Shown: positions 7,754-15,523, counted from the stretch's first letter. The stretch is DNA of 59,809 nucleotides from a virus (IMGVR_UViG_3300039307_000389:1-59809); one strand, 5' to 3'. Program-made: numbers and translations. The notes: generated from the letters alone by a model not told the origin.

Positions 7754-8842
7754 TCAGATCCTCATTGGCATTACGACGTAGCGGTACTGCTCGCTGGCCG
7801 CCGGCCGAAACTCCGCCGCCGACTTGCCGTCGTTCAGGTGGAGCGATATCGCCTCCGTATCGACCACCGAGAGGAACTCGGCGAGGTACGCAGCGTTCAG
7901 GCCCATCTCCAGGACCGCCCCCACGTAGTCGCACTGCACCGTCTCCACGCTCTCGCCGGATTCCACGGACGATGCGGAAATCTCCAGGCCGCCGGCGTTG
8001 AGCGCGAGCTTGACCGAATGGGACCGCTCATCGGCGAACTGGGCCACGCGCGACAGCGCCGCGGCGAGATCCGCGCGATTGATAGAGACAACGATCTTCG
8101 CGTCCTTCGGAAGCACGCGCTCATAGTCGGGGAAGTTCCCCGTCAGTTTGCGCGTGGTCAGGAGAGCCTCGCCGGATCGGAAGAACAGGTGATTGTCATC
8201 CTGCCCGATGGCGAACGCCTCAGCGCCCGTTGTCAGTTGGGACAGGTTGCGGATCGCCGAAGACGGCAGTAGAAATCGCGTGTTCTCTTGCCCGGCGAGT
8301 TCCGCGAACACGAACGCCAGGCGGTGGCCATCCGTCGCTACCAAGTGGAGACGGCCGTCGCGGTGGTTGAACAGTGCCCCGTTCAAGGTGAACCGAGACT
8401 CCACCGTCGTGATGGCGAACTTCGCACGGTTTACCAGCGTCATAAACATCGCCGCCGGAACGGTGATCGTGGCTTCCGGTACGGCCGGAGGCTCGGGGAA
8501 CGATTCGGCGGACATGCCCGCGATTCGCGTCCTGGACCGTCCCGAGGTAATCGAGGTCCAGAAACTATCGCCCACCTTGAAGTTGACATCCCCCTCGGGA
8601 AGCAACCGGCAGTAGGATTCCAGCTTCTTAGCGGGAATGGTGGTCACTCCCGGAGCCGCAACCTTTGCCGGAATGCGGACAGTGAGCGCCGCCTCCAGAT
8701 CCGTGGCCGTGATCGTGAGGAAGTCCCCCTCGGCCTGCAACTTGACGTTCGACAAGATCGGAATCGTAGTGCGCTTCTCCACTACGCGAGAGGCCAGAGC
8801 CAAGGCTTGGCACAACGCGGACTTCGTAACCGAGAACTGCAT
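7754..8842 (-). CDS. dnaN: DNA polymerase III beta subunit (sliding clamp)
   Basis: A 362-residue protein with the three-repeat architecture of the bacterial beta clamp: it opens MQFSVTKSALCQAL and VVEKRTTIPILSNV, has the ATDLEAAL repeat end, the middle-domain LVATDGHRLAF and NFPDYERVLP motifs, and ends YRYVVMPMRI, the classic clamp C-terminus. Clamps ring DNA and tether the polymerase. GGAGG lies just before the ATG; a longer in-frame ORF upstream is not coding. A phage copy suggests that the host Pol III, or an unseen polymerase, is given a phage clamp. The matching clamp loader candidate is at 46.1 kb. Confidence 0.95.
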   Translation of the reverse strand: MQFSVTKSALCQALALASRVVEKRTTIPILSNVKLQAEGDFLTITATDLEAALTVRIPAKVAAPGVTTIPAKKLESYCRLLPEGDVNFKVGDSFWTSITSGRSRTRIAGMSAESFPEPPAVPEATITVPAAMFMTLVNRAKFAITTVESRFTLNGALFNHRDGRLHLVATDGHRLAFVFAELAGQENTRFLLPSSAIRNLSQLTTGAEAFAIGQDDNHLFFRSGEALLTTRKLTGNFPDYERVLPKDAKIVVSINRADLAAALSRVAQFADERSHSVKLALNAGGLEISASSVESGESVETVQCDYVGAVLEMGLNAAYLAEFLSVVDTEAISLHLNDGKSAAEFRPAASEQYRYVVMPMRI

Positions 8843-8928
8843 AAATCCTCCGTGGACAGGGGCCGGATGGACTCCGGTCCTCAGATTATTGACTGCCGTT
8901 ATGGGTTTGGCCGCGGGGCGGCCGAAAG

Positions 8929-9285
8929 TTACTGCGGAATCACTAGCGCCGCACCGGACGGAGCCGACAAGACAACCCAGTAATGCACCTGGATAATCGG
9001 GCGTTCCCCGATCTCCTGCCCGGTGAATGTGAGAGCCGAACCGCAGAGGGTGTAGTCCGTGCCCTTCAGCATCAGGAGCCCGTTCACAAACACCATTGGG
9101 TCTGTGTTCGCCGCAGGAGAATGGGTCAATGTGTACTGCTGGCCCTGCTCCTGGAAGACATCCAGTTGCGGAGTCAACGTGACGGCCTGCGTAAGCACGA
9201 CCGGGAACTGCCCGTGGGCAGGAACGAAGCATAGGAACACGCACAGCAGCGCAAGCCCTAGAACGTACTTTGCAGCCGATCTCAT
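8929..9285 (-). CDS. Secreted small beta-rich protein
   Basis: 118 residues with a clear Sec signal peptide (MRSAAKYVLGLALLCVFLCF, cleavage after PAHG/Q about residue 25). The mature part has MVFVNGLLMLKGTDYTLCG, a motif resembling the NGxxxxxGxDY repeats of phage virion fibre or capsid-decoration proteins. The ATG overlaps the stop of the upstream metalloprotease gene (ATGA). A signal peptide on such a domain is unusual. It may be exported to the cell envelope of the lysogen. Confidence 0.7.
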   Translation of the reverse strand: MRSAAKYVLGLALLCVFLCFVPAHGQFPVVLTQAVTLTPQLDVFQEQGQQYTLTHSPAANTDPMVFVNGLLMLKGTDYTLCGSALTFTGQEIGERPIIQVHYWVVLSAPSGAALVIPQ

Positions 9286-9704
9286 TGAACGGGTCCTTTC
9301 TCCTTACACGCGCCATCCTGGGCGGCCAGCAGCGCCTCCGTGATGTGCCTCACGGCGCGCTCCTCTTCGCGGTCTATCGATTCGTCGCCCCGCAACGTAT
9401 CGAGCGTCGGAGTGAGGCTCAAGTGAACAAGTTCATGCACTATCACCGATTCAACCATCGCCTCGGTAGACGGCCAGAGTACGCGGATGACAGCAGTCCG
9501 GGAGGGATACTCGATCTCGGCCCTACCTACCGTCTTGGGACGAAGGTCCCTTGCCGGTATGAACGTCACGGAAACCTTCCAGTTCCCGAGGTTCATCCTG
9601 CCCTGCCAAACCTTCAGGCGAGAATCCGCGAAGTCCTGCGCCGTTTGCGGTCGTTCCTGTGCCCCAGCGAACACCGCGAGTAGAAGTAGCGCCGCGATTC
9701 GCAT
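9282..9704 (-). CDS. Secreted HExxH metalloprotease-like protein
   Basis: A 140-residue protein with a signal peptide (MRIAALLLLAVFAGAQ) and a gluzincin-like zinc motif HELVH in VESVIVHELVHLSL, followed about 20 residues later by acidic ESIDREEERAVRH that could supply a third ligand. It is shorter than most secreted metalloproteases and looks like a minimal SprT/M48-like core. The start was set by the signal peptide; a longer frame lacks one. It lies among four exported-protein genes, so a role outside the cytoplasm of the infected cell is inferred. Confidence 0.7.
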   Translation of the reverse strand: MRIAALLLLAVFAGAQERPQTAQDFADSRLKVWQGRMNLGNWKVSVTFIPARDLRPKTVGRAEIEYPSRTAVIRVLWPSTEAMVESVIVHELVHLSLTPTLDTLRGDESIDREEERAVRHITEALLAAQDGACKEKGPVQ

Positions 9705-9706
9705 GG

Positions 9707-10213
9707 CTACCGCACGAGAATACAAGCGCCGCTTGTCGCGTGATACCAGAGAACCTCGACATCCTCGTTCGAGTAGATCACTACGTTCGCCGGCATGAGC
9801 CGCTGCGTAGTGGCCCCGGTGCTGAAGCACTGGACCATGATCGCCGTCGTCCCGAGGTTATGCTGCGTTCCTGGCACGTAGGTCGATTGCGTCAGGTTGT
9901 AGCGCCGCCTGCCCGAAGACGAATCACACTGATACGGCCGGTCCAACGTCGCCGAGGTCGCCGAGACGTAGGTGAAACGGTAGATATTCCCACAGGGAAG
10001 CGTGTACAGCAGCCTGCCCGTCATGTCGGAAGTCCAGGCCGTATCTTCCCCGGTGATCTCGTCCGAATCCTTGACCGTGTAAATGAACCCGTCGGTGTAC
10101 TCCGCCGTGTTCACCGGAGCCGTGTAGCTGACGCTCGCCTGCGGCCGTACCGACGTTTGCGCCAACACGAGGCAGGCGGCCACAATCAAAAAGAGAACTG
10201 CGAATCGTTTCAT
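9707..10213 (-). CDS. Secreted protein paralogous to its upstream neighbour
   Basis: 168 residues with a signal peptide (MKRFAVLFLIVAACLVLAQ). The mature part carries TAWTSDMTGRLLY, YRFTYVSATSATLD and a conserved cysteine pair, all mirrored in the C-terminal 125 residues of the next gene (TTWTSAMTGRWF, YKFTYVSATSGTLN). The two genes therefore arose by duplication of one beta-rich domain. Function unknown; the domain resembles fragments of tail fibres. Confidence 0.7.
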   Translation of the reverse strand: MKRFAVLFLIVAACLVLAQTSVRPQASVSYTAPVNTAEYTDGFIYTVKDSDEITGEDTAWTSDMTGRLLYTLPCGNIYRFTYVSATSATLDRPYQCDSSSGRRRYNLTQSTYVPGTQHNLGTTAIMVQCFSTGATTQRLMPANVVIYSNEDVEVLWYHATSGACILVR

Positions 10214-10227
10214 TAGATCCTCCAGAA

Positions 10228-11280
10228 CTATCGATGCATCACACACCGGCCAGCCTGCGTTGCCCAGAAAACCAAGTCCACCGCGTAGGTCGTCGAATCG
10301 ACAGACGGACCCAGAGCGTACGAGAAATCATCCAACTTGACCCGCGGGGTTCCGTTGTCGAAACACTGAATCGTCATGTCGGCCGTTCCGAGTTGGTGAG
10401 TGGCGGCCGTAACTGAGATGTCGTCGTTTAGGAAGTACTCCATCGTGGCGTTGGTTGCGCAGTTGTATGCGCTATTCAAGGTCCCGCTCGTCGCCGAGAC
10501 GTAGGTGAACTTGTACATGTAGTTACAGCCGCTCTCGCGGGGAATAAACCACCTCCCCGTCATGGCGGATGTCCACGTCGTACCCGTTCCGGTAACCGCA
10601 GTCGATCCGTTTGTCACGCTCGCCGTTCCGTCCCGGTAGCTACTGACAGAGAAGTTGAAGGAGTAGCTGAGCGCCGGCAACTGAGCGTAGGCGGCCGTCC
10701 CGCCGATCTGAGGGAAGGTGTAATCTCCGGTCTGTGCTGTTACCGCCCCCGTGCGCCCGAACACGGAAGGCACAGGAGCCGATCCCACCGTGAACCCTGG
10801 AACCCAACTGGTACCGCTCCAGATGGGGGACTGCCCCAGCGTGGCTCCGTTCTGGGCCAACTGCTGCCATTGGATCAGCCAGGTAGGAGTTGGGGGACTA
10901 CACGAAGCACAGAGGATCACCGAATCCACGCTAACCGACGTTAGGCTGGTGGGAACGATCCACGTCTCAGTCCAGGCCCGGCCGCCCGTCAACGTCCAAG
11001 AGACGCTGTAGCTGGTCCCAGCGCATCCGCTGGCATCGTTCGGGATCAAGGCAACCGAGAAGTTGTTCGCCTGCCCAGCCGGAGTAGCCGCCGTGAATTT
11101 CACCGGAATAGTCCGGTCCCCCACGTGGGCGGCGCCTGCCTGGCACGGGACCGAAATCCGAATCAGAGCCTGGCCGGCGGAGGGCTGGCCGTCCGGACCC
11201 ACCACGGATTGAGTCACGGTCGTAGTGGCCGCCAGCAACGGGACGGCCGCTGTCAACAGGAGCAGTAGCGTATTCTTCAT
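10228..11280 (-). CDS. Secreted protein with tail-fibre-like segment
   Basis: 350 residues: a signal peptide (MKNTLLLLLTAAVPLLAATT), a cysteine-containing beta domain, then SVFGRTGAVTAQTGDYTF, a segment typical of phage tail fibre or collar proteins, and a C-terminal domain homologous to the neighbouring gene. The combination of a Sec signal with fibre motifs is odd for a structural protein and the gene lies far from the tail cluster. It may coat the host surface during lysogeny (for example to block receptors); this is inference. Confidence 0.7.
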   Translation of the reverse strand: MKNTLLLLLTAAVPLLAATTTVTQSVVGPDGQPSAGQALIRISVPCQAGAAHVGDRTIPVKFTAATPAGQANNFSVALIPNDASGCAGTSYSVSWTLTGGRAWTETWIVPTSLTSVSVDSVILCASCSPPTPTWLIQWQQLAQNGATLGQSPIWSGTSWVPGFTVGSAPVPSVFGRTGAVTAQTGDYTFPQIGGTAAYAQLPALSYSFNFSVSSYRDGTASVTNGSTAVTGTGTTWTSAMTGRWFIPRESGCNYMYKFTYVSATSGTLNSAYNCATNATMEYFLNDDISVTAATHQLGTADMTIQCFDNGTPRVKLDDFSYALGPSVDSTTYAVDLVFWATQAGRCVMHR

Positions 11281-11291
11281 GGACCTCTCCA

Positions 11292-12032
11292 TCACATCCC
11301 TCCGGCCGCTGCATGAAACCGCTGCGGACCTTCATTCGCTGGTAGCATCTCGGTCACAACCCGCCGCATGTGGCTCGTGTTGGGCGGAATGCGATAAAGG
11401 GCTTCCGGCGATTGTACGATTCCCTCGAAATACTCCCGCAACGGATACAGGCAGTACGGCTTCACCTCGCGGTAGACCCGTCCTAACTTCTGCTCGATGC
11501 GATACACCGCATGAAAGAAGCTGCCTCGATCCATCTGGAGGTTCCGCACACAAAACTTCCAGTCCCAGCCCTGGAGGAAATGCAACCCGAACACTTCCCA
11601 CAGTTGGCTATCGAGTTCTCGCTTGGCGATCAACTCGAAGTCGGCCAGGTACTCTTCGCGCTTGCGGGAATAGGTCCGCTTTGTGTCGCGTCCCTTTGGA
11701 GAGTACGTAAGATGCACGTGGCCGGCGTGCGCCTGCGTTATCCGTAGCTCCCGGTATCTGTTGAAGCACGCCCGAAAGACTGACCGGAAGACGCAATTAC
11801 AGGGCGCATCCTTACCGAACTTCAGTTCCCGCCATCCGAGGCCGTGACAGAAGTGGCAACTTTGCTTGGCGAGCCCGATCATCAGCGCGCGGCCCCAGAA
11901 CTCCGCGACACCGGGGGAGAGGTTGGGCTCGAAGGGCCACTCAGCGAGCGGGCGCCTGTGATCGAGCGGGCGCTTGTGGCGGAGCCCGAAGCCCTTCCCC
12001 CCGTCAAGGATCTCACGAACAGCTTGTTTCAT
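11292..12032 (-). CDS. Zinc-knuckle protein of unknown function
   Basis: 246 residues. CHFCHGLGWRELKFGKDAPCNC is a DnaJ-like CxxCxGxG...CxC knuckle near residues 59-80 (quoted in part). The rest is helical with HLTYSPKGRDTKRTYSRKR and a region with many aromatic residues (YCLYPLREYF), suggestive of nucleic acid binding. Families of this shape occur in phage early regions without assigned role. GGAGG precedes the ATG by five bases. It sits between the secreted set and the recombination genes. Confidence 0.65.
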   Translation of the reverse strand: MKQAVREILDGGKGFGLRHKRPLDHRRPLAEWPFEPNLSPGVAEFWGRALMIGLAKQSCHFCHGLGWRELKFGKDAPCNCVFRSVFRACFNRYRELRITQAHAGHVHLTYSPKGRDTKRTYSRKREEYLADFELIAKRELDSQLWEVFGLHFLQGWDWKFCVRNLQMDRGSFFHAVYRIEQKLGRVYREVKPYCLYPLREYFEGIVQSPEALYRIPPNTSHMRRVVTEMLPANEGPQRFHAAAGGM

Positions 12033-12045
12033 CGACCCCTCCGTG

Positions 12046-12714
12046 TTAGTTACCGGCCTGGATTTCCGCGCAGATGGCGTCGTATTTCTCGCGCGTGATC
12101 TGTTCCGTTCGCTCGAAGCCGTGCTTGGCGATGATCGCCTTGACGCCTGCCTGCGACCTACCGGCGCCGTGCATCAGCGCGAAGATCCGCTTTTGCTGGG
12201 CTTCGTTGATGCATCCTGGAAGAGTCTCGGCCGGCGGGTGCGTGGCGCGCGGTCCCCTCCGCGCAGGGGGTTTGTCGCTTTGTCCCGGCTCGCGCCCCTC
12301 AGCCCCCTCGCCGTCGTCATCCTCCGCGGCGACACCCACCATAGATTCGAGTGCGTACCGGCGCGCATATTTGACGGTCGATCCGATTGCCTGGGGGTTG
12401 TCGATGGTTTCCCAGCCTCCGCCGTCCTTCAGTTGGCGCTTGGAGGTCATGGTGAGGTCGCTCGATATCCACTGGCCGCTGGAATGAACCAGGATCGTGG
12501 TTACCGTGACCTTCGCGCCTTCAACCGCCACCGGCTGAATCACCGCGAGCCCGTTCGCGCTGAGAGGTTTCCGGATGGCCGCCCAAACGGAAGCCAGGTC
12601 CGCATAGTTCGAATGGAAGTAGGGGTTTTCGCTATCCTTCGCGGCTGCCTCCATTTCCCCTTGCGCCTTCGCAAGCGCCGCGGAAAGCGCGTCGATCTGT
12701 TCGCTTCTGTTCAT
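12046..12714 (-). CDS. erf: ERF family single-strand annealing protein
   Basis: 222 residues. The N-terminal ERF core is clear: NPYFHSNYADLASVWAAI, PLSANGLAVIQP, and further on GSTVKYARRYALESMVGVA. Such proteins anneal complementary single strands during phage recombination and genome circularisation. A proline-rich acidic linker (residues 130-165) leads to a small C-terminal helical domain (NEAQQKRIFALM, GVKAIIAKHGF), similar to domains added to other phage annealing proteins. It is paired with the PD-(D/E)XK nuclease immediately upstream, which would supply the resected ends. Confidence 0.9.
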   Translation of the reverse strand: MNRSEQIDALSAALAKAQGEMEAAAKDSENPYFHSNYADLASVWAAIRKPLSANGLAVIQPVAVEGAKVTVTTILVHSSGQWISSDLTMTSKRQLKDGGGWETIDNPQAIGSTVKYARRYALESMVGVAAEDDDGEGAEGREPGQSDKPPARRGPRATHPPAETLPGCINEAQQKRIFALMHGAGRSQAGVKAIIAKHGFERTEQITREKYDAICAEIQAGN

Positions 12715-12717
12715 CGG

Positions 12718-13356
12718 CTATACCCTTTTCTTGAGCCGCGCATCCAGCTCGTATGCTTTCCGCAAGAGCAGGAACTCGGTCAGTTCGTCTTTGAGAGACA
12801 CAAACGAGTAGTGAGCGAAGTCGCCCTCCAGTTTGGAGAACCGTACCAGGTCATATCCCCTGACCGGGTTGTCCGGGAAGTTCTCATTCCATAGCGCGCC
12901 GTAGGCGGCCAACTGCATTAGGTAGTCGCTGTACACGCTGTTGGAAGTCTTCCAATCCAACAGGTGCAGATCGTCGCCAAGCGTCACCGCGTCGAGGGTT
13001 CCACCGAATCGGAACCGCTTCGACATGAGGCCGATTTCGGTTTTCGCCGGCTTGAGGTGGCTCTGTTCCGCCCACCTCCGGAATGCTCCGAATGAGTTCT
13101 CGGCGACAGTCAGAATCTCCAGCGGATAGGGCTCGGGGTTGAACTCCCGGCCGCGGATGAAACACTCCACCATGTCGTGTGCGCAAGTGCCGGCATCGGC
13201 CGCCGCCTGCTTCACGTCGCGGTAGTCTTTCCCTTCCGTGCCCAGAGTCCAAGCCCAATGGATCAGGCCGCCCGACTCCTTGAAGCGCGATAGGACCGTT
13301 GTCACGGACGGTAGCCGCTTGCCATCGAGCCAGTAACCCTTGCGTGGAGTCGGCAT
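12718..13356 (-). CDS. PD-(D/E)XK exonuclease partner of ERF
   Basis: A 212-residue RecB/Cas4-like nuclease. Conserved pieces are LPSVTTVLSRF near the start, GTLDAV (the metal-binding aspartate), LLDWKTSN (the D/E-x-K pair) and DYLMQLAAYG (helix after the active site). It probably resects dsDNA ends to make substrate for ERF. It lies three bases upstream of erf, and downstream of the 59-codon gene with which it is contiguous. Confidence 0.85.
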   Translation of the reverse strand: MPTPRKGYWLDGKRLPSVTTVLSRFKESGGLIHWAWTLGTEGKDYRDVKQAAADAGTCAHDMVECFIRGREFNPEPYPLEILTVAENSFGAFRRWAEQSHLKPAKTEIGLMSKRFRFGGTLDAVTLGDDLHLLDWKTSNSVYSDYLMQLAAYGALWNENFPDNPVRGYDLVRFSKLEGDFAHYSFVSLKDELTEFLLLRKAYELDARLKKRV

Positions 13357-13536
13357 CTAGGCCGCCACCTTTCGCGCCATGCCGTCCTTGATGCGCTCCC
13401 AGTTAATTTCCTGTTCGAGGATGGCCGCCGCGCGCCTTGTCGAACACGGAGCGGAGGAACGTCCCAGCATGGACGGGATCTGCGGTTTCGGCTGTGTCAC
13501 CACGGCCGGTTCGGACTTCTTTGTCGGCTTCAACAT
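13357..13536 (-). CDS. 59-residue unknown protein upstream of nuclease gene
   Basis: The gene starts MLKPTKKSEPAVVTQPK and ends KDGMARKVAA. A strong AAAGGAGG site lies eight bases before the ATG, and the stop abuts the ATG of the nuclease gene. The first half is proline- and lysine-rich and probably disordered, the second half is a charged helix (AAILEQEINWERIKDG). Function unknown; it may be an adaptor of the recombination pair. Confidence 0.65.
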   Translation of the reverse strand: MLKPTKKSEPAVVTQPKPQIPSMLGRSSAPCSTRRAAAILEQEINWERIKDGMARKVAA

Positions 13537-13571
13537 CGAGACATCCTCCTTTGGTGGGCTTGTGGCCCCGC

Positions 13572-13769
13572 CTATTTACTGCTGGCGGTGGTCCTGAACA
13601 ACAGCCCGGTTAACAGGTTCATGGCGAGCGCCTGGCCAAAGGTGATCGTTTTGAGGCCAAACAACGTTGGCATCAGATAATCCCAAAGCCACATCGTCGG
13701 CAGAGCCAGCACTAACGCCAGCACGGCCACTATGACGAGCGCGAAAAACAACACACCGAGAGCTTTCAT
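13572..13769 (-). CDS. Small two-helix membrane protein
   Basis: Sixty-five residues with two hydrophobic segments. The first (GVLFFALVIVAVLALVLAL) is a membrane helix; it is followed by PTMWLWDYLMPTLFGLKTIT and a second helix. The LW-x-x-LMPxxFGL pattern recurs in small phage and plasmid membrane proteins of unknown function. ATG at 13769 is nine bases after GGAGG, better than a GTG two codons upstream. It follows the tmRNA gene on the same strand. Confidence 0.7.
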   Translation of the reverse strand: MKALGVLFFALVIVAVLALVLALPTMWLWDYLMPTLFGLKTITFGQALAMNLLTGLLFRTTASSK

Positions 13770-13790
13770 TCGCACAATCCTCCGTAAGTT

Positions 13791-14165
13791 GCCGCGCTTG
13801 ATTTACCGAGCGCGCGGCATACTCGGGTCACTGACTAGGCAGCCAGCGGCAAAGCGTTCTCGTAAGAGTTGGCTTTTATGGTTTGCGCCTTCAGGGTCGG
13901 TCGCCTGCCCATCGCCTCCCGCGCACTCGCTACATCCCGTCGAAACCAGTCACCCCCGTATGGAGCCGGACCCGCCGCATCACTGCCAAGTGATCGACGG
14001 GCTACCCGGCATAAGTTGGTGGAGGTGGGGAGAATCGAACTCCCGTCCGCAATGTGTCTGCGCGCGATCAACAGCAATCTCTTTGTCGCCTTCGGTTGAT
14101 CCGCGTGGCTCCGGTGGGAGCTTGGCGCATCCCGGTTATCCGAGATGCGTTTGGCGGGTACGATA
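13791..14165 (-). ncRNA. ssrA: Transfer-messenger RNA, circularly permuted gene
   Basis: Ribosome-rescue RNA. The tRNA-like 3' end, GGACGGGAGTTCGATTCTCC then CACCTCCACCA, occupies about 14050-14017. Fifty-nine bases further along the transcript comes the canonical tmRNA 5' end GGGGGTGACTGGTTTCGACG (from 13957), and then the tag reading frame (13873-13835) coding ANSYENALPLAA and a TAG stop. The 3' half thus precedes the 5' half: a permuted gene whose transcript would be cut into two pieces. The acceptor strands pair as GGGGGUG with CACCUCC and place a G-U at pair 3, the alanine identity element. Further support: GUGCGCG/CGCGCGC pairing for helix P2 and a perfect H-type pseudoknot after the tag (13826-13791; CCGAG/CTCGG and GCCGCGC/GCGCGGC). 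The outer 5' boundary near 14165 is approximate. No smpB is visible here. Confidence 0.9.
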
Positions 14166-14250
14166 GCGCCGGTCTTGGGGCACAACGGAGCAGTGCTCAG
14201 AAGAAACGGAGCCACGCGGGCAACCTTGCCGGCGTATCCAGAACCTTGTT

Positions 14251-14532
14251 TCATTCGCAAATGCCCTCGAAAAGAGGGGCGGATGGCACGCTGGCCACCC
14301 GCCCGCAAGGAGAAGGGAACGGACCCTCAACCGCAACGAGCGCATCCCATACCGTGCCCGCGACTCCCTCACGCCAGCGGCGGGCTACACACACTCGCCA
14401 GCGGATGCCGCACGCGCGGTCAATCTTGATCTCTACGCGATATCCCCCAACGGAGCCGGACCACTTACCATCCGGGTCCGCATGGACCGCTCGGATGATT
14501 CGGCTGCGCTTTGCGGGGGACACTTCAGGCAC
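14251..14532 (-). CDS. Unknown small protein upstream of ssrA
   Basis: Up to 93 residues from a GTG that overlaps the preceding gene by eight bases. The N-terminal half (SRIIRAVHADPDGKWSGSVG, YRVEIKIDRACG) looks like a small beta sheet; the tail is proline-rich. No family recognised and the Shine-Dalgarno is weak, so the call rests mostly on packing. Confidence 0.45.
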   Translation of the reverse strand: MPEVSPAKRSRIIRAVHADPDGKWSGSVGGYRVEIKIDRACGIRWRVCVARRWREGVAGTVWDALVAVEGPFPSPCGRVASVPSAPLFEGICE

Positions 14533-14839
14533 GGCTTTCGCGCTCCAGAATGCCCATGTTTCCGCCGCATACGGAGATCGGGAGCAATCGCCATCCCCGC
14601 TCTCCCCAGGCGTTCAGCTTCTGCTCCACGGCCGCGTGCCCGTCCGTCGAGTTGAGAGAGATGAAGTGATACGAATAGCGCGGTTCCAACCGGACCACGT
14701 GTCCAGGCTCCGGGTCCGGCGGTATCGCCGCGGCGACACTCGCGCAGGACGCGCACAGAATCCGCTTCGGCTTCCCGAGCGGCTGGAAGGCCTTCGCCGT
14801 CATCGGCGAGAGGGGTACCGCGCATTTCTCGCACTTCAT
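14525..14839 (-). CDS. Zinc-ribbon protein with DUF4177-like domain
   Basis: 104 residues. The start MKCEKCAVPLSP and a later CASCASV supply a four-cysteine zinc site. The second half, YSYHFISLNSTDG then VEQKLNAWGERGWRLLP, matches the DUF4177 pattern (a short domain with an invariant LNxxGxxGW). These domains are common in small phage and bacterial proteins of unknown role. The start was chosen at MKCEKC because the upstream in-frame part overlaps the neighbour. Confidence 0.65.
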   Translation of the reverse strand: MKCEKCAVPLSPMTAKAFQPLGKPKRILCASCASVAAAIPPDPEPGHVVRLEPRYSYHFISLNSTDGHAAVEQKLNAWGERGWRLLPISVCGGNMGILERESRA

Positions 14840-14843
14840 GTCG

Positions 14844-15170
14844 CTAAAGAGAGGCACGGCAGAGCACCTCCATCTGTGCGGCAAAGGCGCCGAACGAAGA
14901 CTGAACGGTAGGAGTCCGTGGGGCGTAATAGTCCGGGTCCACGAACCGCTGAAAGACCCGCTCCCACTTTGCGTCTTCGGCGAGCGCTACCTCGCGCGAC
15001 GGCCGTCCGGCTCGGGATGTATCGTGGTGGGTGTGCTGGCAATCCGAAGAGCAGAACTTGGGAGCGTTTTCTCCCTTGCTCAATGCCTTCTGGAACTGCG
15101 CTCCGCATCCCTGACACAAGAACGTCCGGTCTTCACCGCATTCCTGTGTACCTTTAGTACTCGTATCCAC
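14844..15170 (-). CDS. Zinc-finger protein, first gene of leftward early operon
   Basis: 108 residues. FLCQGCGAQF...FCSSDCQHTHH is a treble-clef or zinc-ribbon finger of the kind in small phage regulators. The GTG at 15170 has GGAGG six bases upstream, better than the GTG eight codons earlier. It faces the plus-strand regulator across the 15.2-15.5 kb control region, so it is probably the first gene expressed leftwards. Function unknown, possibly DNA binding. Confidence 0.65.
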   Translation of the reverse strand: MDTSTKGTQECGEDRTFLCQGCGAQFQKALSKGENAPKFCSSDCQHTHHDTSRAGRPSREVALAEDAKWERVFQRFVDPDYYAPRTPTVQSSFGAFAAQMEVLCRASL

Positions 15171-15368
15171 GCAGCCCTCCTGTTGGAGTTGCACGAAAAA
15201 CGTTGACTTGGTTTTCAGGTGGGTTTAGGATGGAAGTGTTAACCGGCCATCCGGCCCCCACAAAGGGCTAGGGGCTTTCAACCGAGGGGCGGTTCCAACG
15301 CCGCCCCCGGTTCCCACCTTCCACTGGGCATCTCCGGCCCAGGTCCCGCGAAATCCTTTTCGGATCTC

Positions 15369-15398
15369 TTGGTACTTTTCCGTACCAAACGTTATAGT
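15369..15398 (+). promoter_or_regulatory. Promoter with embedded inverted repeat, divergent control region
   Basis: TTGGTA (15369-15374) and TATAGT (15393-15398) are 18 bases apart, a good sigma70 promoter reading towards the ribbon-helix-helix gene. The inverted repeat GGTACTTTTC-CGTACC (15370-15385) covers the -35 end and spacer, as an operator for autoregulation would. The rest of the 353-base interval 15171-15523 has an AT-rich stretch (15415-15455) but no gene I can support; a leftward promoter must be here but I cannot place it. Confidence 0.55.
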
Positions 15399-15523
15399 AC
15401 ATCCACGCCATAGTTCTTTCAATTTATTTTTAAGTTTTCCGTAAATTCTTTTTGGCTTCCCGGAATTCTGGAATGTGGAAAGCCGGAAACCCGGAAAGGA
15501 AGCGCCATGCAACCCTGAGGGAG

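Noticed and set aside
13835-14308. A 157-codon minus-strand ORF across the tmRNA gene
   Set aside because: The frame runs through both tmRNA pieces and ends with the tag codons, so it is a by-product of the RNA gene rather than a protein.
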